A DNA stretch of 19,141 bases from NCBI GenBank assembly GCA_028289265.1, contig JAQGGU010000044.1, positions 1 through 19,141 of the forward strand, written 5' to 3'. The notes beneath the pieces are model-generated. The model had not been told where the DNA came from. It saw only the letters and a list, made by a program, of their open reading frames with translations, and did no database searches. The stretch is from Candidatus Saccharimonadota bacterium (GTDB lineage: Bacteria; Patescibacteriota; Saccharimonadia; Saccharimonadales; UBA4665). A program made the translations under genes and the position numbers. This document shows, piece after piece, positions 14,825-19,141 of the stretch. The first letter of the stretch is position 1, and each line of letters starts with the position of its first letter.

Positions 14825-15064
14825 GGCTGTATGAATGTAGCTTTTGCTGTTTTAGTTAAAGATAACTTAGAGTTGAGCTCCCACAGATGGCAACACAACA
14901 AGTCTTGGTATAAAATAGGTATCGACTCATGTTGCCCCCATGGCCAAGCAACATAGCCCTCCCTGTGAGAGCACTTATGCTTATATGTAAGTTTTTTTAC
15001 TTCTATATACTCAGGGACCAATGTAGTATTAAGCTGTAATTGTAGGATCGGTAAGGAGATTAGT

Positions 15065-16258
15065 TTGACTAAACCAACTATTGCAACTCAGCTAACGTCT
15101 CTACGTGATACGCATAGCACGACAGTAACTGAGCTGGATAAATACAGGCTTCTTGTGGAAAATATACAAGATTATGCCATTTTCCTAATGGATAAAGATG
15201 GCTATATTCAAACATGGAACAAGGGAGCCCAGATAAACAAAGGCTACAAAGCCGACGAAATTATTGGCAAACATTTCTCTAATTTTTATTTGCAGCGAGA
15301 CAAAGACGCAAAAAAACCGGAACGGGAACTGGAACTGGCTAAAAAGCTTGGCCGCGTCGAAGATGAAGACTGGCGCGTGCGCAAAGACGGTACGCACTTT
15401 TGGGCGAATGTGGTCATCACGGCACTCTATGGCAACGATGGCGATGTGATCGGCTACGCAAAGGTGACGCGTGACCTTACCGAGCGTAAACACCAAGAAG
15501 ACACATTGCGTCAGGCAAATGTCCTGCTCCAACAACAGCAAAAAGAAATGCAGCGCCTCAGCATTACTAAGGACGAATTTATTTCACTCGCCTCCCACCA
15601 ACTGCGCACCCCTGCTACCGCCATAAAACAGCTGCTAGGCATCCTTCTCGAGGGCTTCAAAGGCGACCTGACTGATGAGCAACTTACTGTCATCCAAAAA
15701 GCCTATGATAGCAATGAACGCCAGATAGCTATTGTCAACAGACTGCTCAGTGTAGCTCAGCTTGACGGAGGCAAGGTGAAACTTCAAAAATTGCCGACAG
15801 ACATCGCTGTCCTTATCAAGGATATAGTGGAGGAGTACGCCGACACTATTGCCCGCCGCGAACAAGCTGTACACATCGCCATACCTACATCCTTACCCGA
15901 GATTAACATCGATGCTGAACACTTGCGAATGGCCCTCGAGAATCTGATCGACAATGCCTCTAAATATACTCTGGCTGGCGGCAAAATCACCATTACCGCC
16001 AAGACAGCTAAAAATATGCTCCGCATAGAGGTAAAAGACAGTGGCGTAGGTATCGCAGCTGACGATATCAGCAAACTGTTTATCAAATTTACGAGAATCC
16101 CGAACGAACTTTCACAAAAAGTTGGCGGTAGTGGCCTGGGACTCTACTGGGCATACAAAGTTATTGAGTTGCACGGCGGAACCATGCAAGTCGCTTCAGA
16201 CATACATAAGGGCACAACTTTTGCCGTGCTCATACCTATGGATACTGAACATGCGTAA
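15065..16258 (+). CDS. soluble PAS histidine kinase
   Basis: A 397-residue cytosolic sensor kinase with no TM segment or signal peptide. A PAS domain with PAC motif spans about 25-142 (YRLLVENIQDYAIFLMD at its start, VIGYAKVTRDLTERK at its end), followed by a Gln-rich coiled coil (about 143-165), HisKA with H178 in SHQLRTPAT, and the HATPase with N-box ENLIDNASKY, G1 box DSGVGI (325-330) and G2 box GGSGLGLYWAY. The PAS domain has no LOV Cys motif, so ligand and signal are unknown. The start is a TTG, well supported by AAGGAG (15053-15058) at 6 nt spacing. The stop overlaps the start of the response-regulator gene by 8 nt, so the two are translationally coupled and almost certainly partners. 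Confidence 0.94.
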   Translation: MTKPTIATQLTSLRDTHSTTVTELDKYRLLVENIQDYAIFLMDKDGYIQTWNKGAQINKGYKADEIIGKHFSNFYLQRDKDAKKPERELELAKKLGRVEDEDWRVRKDGTHFWANVVITALYGNDGDVIGYAKVTRDLTERKHQEDTLRQANVLLQQQQKEMQRLSITKDEFISLASHQLRTPATAIKQLLGILLEGFKGDLTDEQLTVIQKAYDSNERQIAIVNRLLSVAQLDGGKVKLQKLPTDIAVLIKDIVEEYADTIARREQAVHIAIPTSLPEINIDAEHLRMALENLIDNASKYTLAGGKITITAKTAKNMLRIEVKDSGVGIAADDISKLFIKFTRIPNELSQKVGGSGLGLYWAYKVIELHGGTMQVASDIHKGTTFAVLIPMDTEHA

Positions 16259-16607
16259 AATTTTGGTAGTAGAAGATGAGGATATACTCCGAGAAACCTA
16301 TCTGACGATTCTCTCGACAGAGCCGTATTTGGTTGACGTTGCGTCTAACGGTGAAGAAGCACTCATTAAATGCCAGGACACTAGCTACGATCTGGTCTTA
16401 CTTGATCTTATGATGCCGATCATGAACGGCGTCGATTTTCTGAAGCACGCACCTGTGGCAACTACCAAGATCATTATTATGAGCAATCTGTCTTCTGGTG
16501 ACTTACTCACACAAGCTATCGAACTTGGGGCATATAAGAGCGTACTTAAATCGGATTTATCTCCTAAACAGCTATTGGCGCTGGTGCGCTATGAAGTGAG
16601 GAGCTAG
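16251..16607 (+). CDS. single-domain CheY-like response regulator
   Basis: A 118-residue receiver domain with no output domain. Phosphorylation site D52 (VLLDLMMP), acidic pocket E8/D9 (VVEDED), switch residue S78 (IIIMSN) and conserved K100 (VLKSD) are all present. Its ATG lies within the end of the upstream kinase gene (8-nt overlap), so it should be phosphorylated by that kinase. The frame is open further upstream, but the protein begins naturally at MRKILVVEDE. Without DNA-binding or enzymatic domains it must act by binding another protein or passing phosphate through a relay; the target is not visible here. Confidence 0.94.
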   Translation: MRKILVVEDEDILRETYLTILSTEPYLVDVASNGEEALIKCQDTSYDLVLLDLMMPIMNGVDFLKHAPVATTKIIIMSNLSSGDLLTQAIELGAYKSVLKSDLSPKQLLALVRYEVRS

Positions 16608-16620
16608 ATAGTTCCCTGCC

Positions 16621-16791
16621 CTACTGGCTGTTTTCAGAGTCTTCAAGCACCGGATCATTATCAGGATTGTCATTGGTGTCTATAGTCGTTGGATCATGAT
16701 AGGTGACGGGTCCACCCACTTCACCGCTCACGGGCAGATGCCCCTCACTGACCGGATTATCTTTAGGATCGCTGACGTTATCATCTGACAT
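16621..16791 (-). CDS. 56-residue acidic small protein
   Basis: A small protein with 56 codons from ATG to TAG, starting MSDDNVSDPKDNPVSEGH and ending EDSENSQ. The start has an excellent ribosome site (AAGGAG 8-9 nt before the ATG). Composition is strongly acidic and polar (Asp, Asn, Pro, Glu), with recurring DNP/NDP and no hydrophobic stretch, Cys or Trp, so it is probably disordered and cytosolic. I recognise no family. It lies 79 nt after the SpoIIAA-like gene on the same strand and is convergent with the response regulator. It could be a small partner protein or a stress-related disordered protein; function unknown. Confidence 0.6.
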   Translation of the reverse strand: MSDDNVSDPKDNPVSEGHLPVSGEVGGPVTYHDPTTIDTNDNPDNDPVLEDSENSQ

Positions 16792-16870
16792 AGTACTATC
16801 TCCTTATACTGCCTAGATAGTATTACGGAAGGGACACGAGTGTTGTGTGAAGATTTAGACTCGTAGGTGG

Positions 16871-17251
16871 TTAATTTGAGGACTTCAGCCAGGCAATGGC
16901 ATCAGCTTCGTTGTCAAAGCCTTGAAATTTCGATCCTAAATTGAGATGGAGAACCTGCAAAGAAGAGAAAAATAGGAAACCAGGCTCTTTACCCCTAAAT
17001 ACTACAGCTACTTTACGGAAATTGCGTAAACGCCAGAGCACACCCATGCCTTTTGCCTGGACTGGAATGCTGGCACCAGAAAAATCGACTTCCTGGATAT
17101 TATCGAGTAGTTTGTCTACCTTATGATCTTTTGCGAGTTTGAGAGCGGCTTCTACGGGCTTTTCTACGTCTTCAACGTGCAAACTGCCCCATGTATTCAA
17201 ATGTACAAAATCATCCGCGAGCGTGACCGAGAAGTTAGGTTTGTGCGCCAT
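16871..17251 (-). CDS. SpoIIAA-like (STAS-fold) protein
   Basis: A 126-residue soluble protein resembling the SpoIIAA-like/STAS domain family: an N-terminal strand (FSVTLADDFVHLNTWG), a central DNIQEVDFSGASIPVQ region where anti-sigma antagonists carry their phosphorylatable Ser after an Asp, and the family's typical ending FDNEADAIAWL (112-122). S58 or S61 would be candidate phosphosites if the protein works as an anti-sigma-factor antagonist, but no anti-sigma kinase is encoded nearby, so that role is unproven. A TACAAT box ends 10 nt before the ATG, with no Shine-Dalgarno. The 56-residue ORF follows on the same strand. Confidence 0.65.
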   Translation of the reverse strand: MAHKPNFSVTLADDFVHLNTWGSLHVEDVEKPVEAALKLAKDHKVDKLLDNIQEVDFSGASIPVQAKGMGVLWRLRNFRKVAVVFRGKEPGFLFFSSLQVLHLNLGSKFQGFDNEADAIAWLKSSN

Positions 17252-17261
17252 ACTTATTCTT

Positions 17262-17267
17262 ATTGTA
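17262..17267 (-). promoter_or_regulatory. -10 box TACAAT for the SpoIIAA-like gene
   Basis: Minus-strand TACAAT ending 10 nt before the ATG at 17251, consistent with a leaderless or nearly leaderless mRNA. No strong -35. Confidence 0.35.
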
Positions 17268-17322
17268 GCGGAGTTACAGCAAAAGCACTATCTAAAAGTT
17301 AGCGACTGGGCCTAAGGGTGTT

Positions 17323-17328
17323 TATACT
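17323..17328 (+). promoter_or_regulatory. -10 box TATACT for the 396-residue protein gene
   Basis: TATACT ends 10 nt before the ATG at 17339. An out-of-frame ATG lies at 17332. No Shine-Dalgarno; a weak TTAGCG lies 18 nt upstream of the box. Confidence 0.4.
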
Positions 17329-17338
17329 AAAATGACGT

Positions 17339-18529
17339 ATGTTAGAACTTCCGGTGGGTACGCAACAATTTTTTGATAGAATTCTTACCAATGACATGAT
17401 GCCTGGCGCCTATGACGGCGTTAGCCAGGACGAGATAACCCGTGGTGTGGCTCAAGCGATAGACATCACGCGGGGCATCAAAGAACACCTTCCCTCCCTA
17501 GTAGCCACGGCACATCCAGAGTACGAGGATCAGCCTGATACGCGAGAAAAAGCAGACAAAGAAGTCAGCTACGTCACTCTCAAGGCCGTAGGATTTTGTG
17601 GACTACTCGCCGCCGGGCAAATAGAAGACACCGAGCTTATCAAGAATGATGTCTATGGCATATGCATGATGTACCTTGCCGACCAGGCGGTAGATAATAA
17701 TGACGAACACATGTCACTGAGCCTTGAGACGCTCTATGGCCTTAGACAGCCGCATCCGGACGACCATCCGTACATGGCCGCCCATATGACACTACCTTTG
17801 CGTATACCTCATTATCTACGAAATGCCGTGCTCCCTGATGATTTGCCACGGGTGCGCGTTTGCTTTGAAGACCAGGTCCTTATGAACGAAGTCCGGCATC
17901 ACCGCGCCAGCGAGGAACTACTGCGTATCGGAGAAAACCCGACGGCCGTGCGGGCGTTTTGGGAAAACCGGGGGGATGACATTGCCGAGATGATCACCGT
18001 TATGGCAGGTTTTCCAAGCGTCTCACACTCACTCCACGCTGCCCACCGACGCGACAATCCTGCTCTGAGGTTGCCGGCATTGCAAGAAATTGACGATCAG
18101 CCAGAACTTATCCGGATGCTCCGTATCTCAAACGTACTGGTACGTTTACTGGATGACGCTGGCGACTCGGATACCGACTGGGGCAATGACCCTGAACGAG
18201 GTATTTTTTGTATAAATTGGCTAAACCAAGCCCGACAGGCAGGAATCCGACTCATAGAGCCCCTCATGAGATTAGGCGAAATACCGCAAGCAGCCCAGCA
18301 GGGACTGACTGAAGTACTCATGGATTTTGGCAATCCCGACCAAGCTGCGCATAAACAGGAAATGAGAGACCATATCGCACGATTTGCCCTGACACATGCC
18401 CAGAACACCATGGATGCTTTACCCGTAAAGGTTAAAAGCAAGTATGGACAATACATCCAATACGCCAAGCGCGTCCACATTATCGGCCAGGAGAATATCG
18501 AAGGCGATAAGGCTCTGGGTAAAGCCTAG
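17339..18529 (+). CDS. unrecognised 396-residue all-alpha protein with two Asp-rich motifs
   Basis: Long, clean frame with no signal peptide or TM helix; the sequence looks helical throughout and is acidic. I do not recognise the family with confidence. Two acidic motifs stand out: YLADQAVDNNDE (112-123) and RLLDDAGDSDTDWGND (269-284), about 155 residues apart on what look like helices, with FCINWL following the second. Two metal-binding Asp motifs on helices at about this spacing are the plan of class I terpenoid synthases, and a basic/aromatic tail (KYGQYIQYAKR, 368-378) is near where the RY pair occurs. The motifs do not match DDxxD or NSE exactly, so this is a hypothesis only. The gene is single, convergent with the pseudopilin (36-nt gap), and has a TATACT box 10 nt before its ATG. 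Confidence 0.8.
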   Translation: MLELPVGTQQFFDRILTNDMMPGAYDGVSQDEITRGVAQAIDITRGIKEHLPSLVATAHPEYEDQPDTREKADKEVSYVTLKAVGFCGLLAAGQIEDTELIKNDVYGICMMYLADQAVDNNDEHMSLSLETLYGLRQPHPDDHPYMAAHMTLPLRIPHYLRNAVLPDDLPRVRVCFEDQVLMNEVRHHRASEELLRIGENPTAVRAFWENRGDDIAEMITVMAGFPSVSHSLHAAHRRDNPALRLPALQEIDDQPELIRMLRISNVLVRLLDDAGDSDTDWGNDPERGIFCINWLNQARQAGIRLIEPLMRLGEIPQAAQQGLTEVLMDFGNPDQAAHKQEMRDHIARFALTHAQNTMDALPVKVKSKYGQYIQYAKRVHIIGQENIEGDKALGKA

Positions 18530-18565
18530 ACCTGGGAGATAATTTTAACTTTGGCGCCTGTGTAT

Positions 18566-19033
18566 CTAACGAGTAACAGAGATAGTCTTACTTTGTTCGG
18601 CATCTGGAGCAGAAATGGTAATACGGTTATTGACTGTCTTTGAAATCACGTAGCCAGCACCATTCGCGAGACATACCGTTGGGCACTGCGGGTCCTTGGG
18701 TATTGATGTCAGATACTTTTCGCTTGCCGTTATAACGCCCAGGTCGACCAGACCGGTGCAGGGTGCTCCAGTAGTAGTACACAATTCGGTAGGGGTCGCA
18801 GTGATGCTTGCTGGAATGGTACCATTATTGTCCAGCGAGTACTGGTAAACGGCATTTAAAATGGTAGCAACATCCGCCTGACGCTGGGAGTTGCGACTGT
18901 CACCAAGCTGCTTGTTGGGGTTGATCGCGATGATGACGATACCGGCGAGGATGGCGATGATCGCGACGACGAGCAGGACTTCAAGTAAGGTGAAGCCTCT
19001 TTGATTGTGCTGTAATTTCTTTAATCCCATCAT
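18566..19033 (-). CDS. type IV pilin-like / type II pseudopilin
   Basis: A 155-residue prepilin. A short basic leader (MMGLKKLQHNQRG) is followed by the class III processing site G13-F14TLLE with Glu at mature position 5 (E18), a hydrophobic helix (about 14-38), and the NPNKQLGDSRNSQRQADVATI transition common in pseudopilins of candidate-phyla bacteria. The globular domain contains four Cys (85, 92, 117, 121) in two close pairs, likely two disulfides. A prepilin peptidase would cut after G13 and the product assemble into a pilus or secretion pseudopilus. Two ATGs in tandem (19033, 19030) are possible starts; GAAAGG about 9 nt before the first supports 19033. Adjacent pilus machinery is outside the window. 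Confidence 0.93.
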   Translation of the reverse strand: MMGLKKLQHNQRGFTLLEVLLVVAIIAILAGIVIIAINPNKQLGDSRNSQRQADVATILNAVYQYSLDNNGTIPASITATPTELCTTTGAPCTGLVDLGVITASEKYLTSIPKDPQCPTVCLANGAGYVISKTVNNRITISAPDAEQSKTISVTR

Positions 19034-19069
19034 TGTTTTGTGCCTTTCTTAATATGTTCTGATTATTAC

Positions 19070-19141
19070 TTACAGGTTTCCATACCGGGACGCGGCGACG
19101 ACTAGAAATACAAAAGCCAGAATGACAAATGTATATACCAT
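19070..19141 (-). CDS. C-terminal fragment of a hydrophobic protein at the window edge
   Basis: Open minus-strand frame from the last base to a TAA at 19072-19070, 23 codons, reading MVYTFVILAFVFLVVAASRY then GNL. The first codon is ATG exactly at the edge, so it could be a tiny membrane peptide or, more likely, the end of a longer membrane protein gene. It lies 36 nt upstream of the pseudopilin gene on the same strand, so pilus machinery is a possibility, not shown. Confidence 0.35.
   Translation of the reverse strand: MVYTFVILAFVFLVVAASRYGNL

Noticed and set aside
14803..15021. 72-codon minus-strand frame with clustered Cys and His (TTG start)
   Set aside because: No ribosome site, no recognisable zinc motif, and overlaps the sortase terminator and likely kinase promoter region.
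15137..15490. LOV photoreceptor reading of the kinase PAS domain
   Set aside because: The Cys-containing LOV motif is absent; an ordinary PAS/PAC domain fits.
16122..16250. 43-codon N-terminal extension of the response regulator frame
   Set aside because: Overlaps the conserved G2 box region of the kinase; receiver domains begin at MRKILVVEDE.
1..19141. CRISPR arrays, tRNA or rRNA genes, insertion sequences, prophage genes
   Set aside because: No regularly spaced repeats, cloverleaf sequences, transposase or phage motifs were seen on either strand.

Overview
The window is a 19 kb chromosomal segment from a small-genome, surface-oriented bacterium. The gene mix points to a Saccharibacteria (TM7)-like member of the candidate phyla radiation, with Actinobacteria as the next best guess. 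The evidence is a MarP-type CvpA-trypsin membrane protease, an actinobacterial-type (class F-like) sortase, secreted CHAP and M23 peptidoglycan hydrolases, a CPR-style pseudopilin, sensor kinases with SHNLRTP H-boxes, and many start codons lying directly behind a -10 box. TGA is used as a normal stop. The lineage is an inference; there is no rRNA or other marker gene. I see no rRNA, tRNA, insertion sequence or CRISPR array.

Layout. Positions 1-7040 are bracketed by two paralogous sensor kinases (the first cut by the window edge). Between them lie a four-TM membrane-anchored serine protease (+), a secreted HtrA-type protease without PDZ (-), and a secreted CHAP amidase (+) with a long, structured leader. 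An M23/LytM endopeptidase follows at 7134 with a strong promoter overlapped by a perfect 15-bp palindrome; its linker is built of tandem 11-residue amphipathic repeats. Then comes mntP (manganese efflux). On the minus strand, 13154 to 9020 holds DedA, a branching-enzyme-like GH13 and an alpha-glucosidase-like GH13, probably an alpha-glucan storage and use cluster. At 13360-14774 a secreted, C-terminally anchored Asn/Thr/Ser-rich protein without LPXTG sits next to a sortase. A soluble PAS histidine kinase overlaps its CheY-like response regulator at 15065-16607. After that come an unlisted 56-residue acidic ORF, a SpoIIAA-like protein, an unrecognised 396-residue all-alpha protein with Asp-rich motifs, a pseudopilin, and a fragment at the right edge.

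How it fits together. Most products work at or outside the membrane: sensing (three kinases), wall hydrolysis (CHAP, M23), envelope proteolysis (two proteases), surface display (sortase and partner), and pili. The alpha-glucan genes and mntP are metabolic or homeostatic.

The most interesting items are: a 27-nt motif found at 1428 and 2886, each time running into a different 17-bp hairpin (a degenerate third copy at 2982); the 11-mer repeat linker of the M23 protein; the sortase with a neighbour lacking the canonical motif; the palindrome over the M23 promoter; the small acidic ORF; and the division between leaderless-looking and Shine-Dalgarno-led genes. I do not see one clearly new multi-gene system; the sortase pair and the motif-hairpin element are the best candidates.
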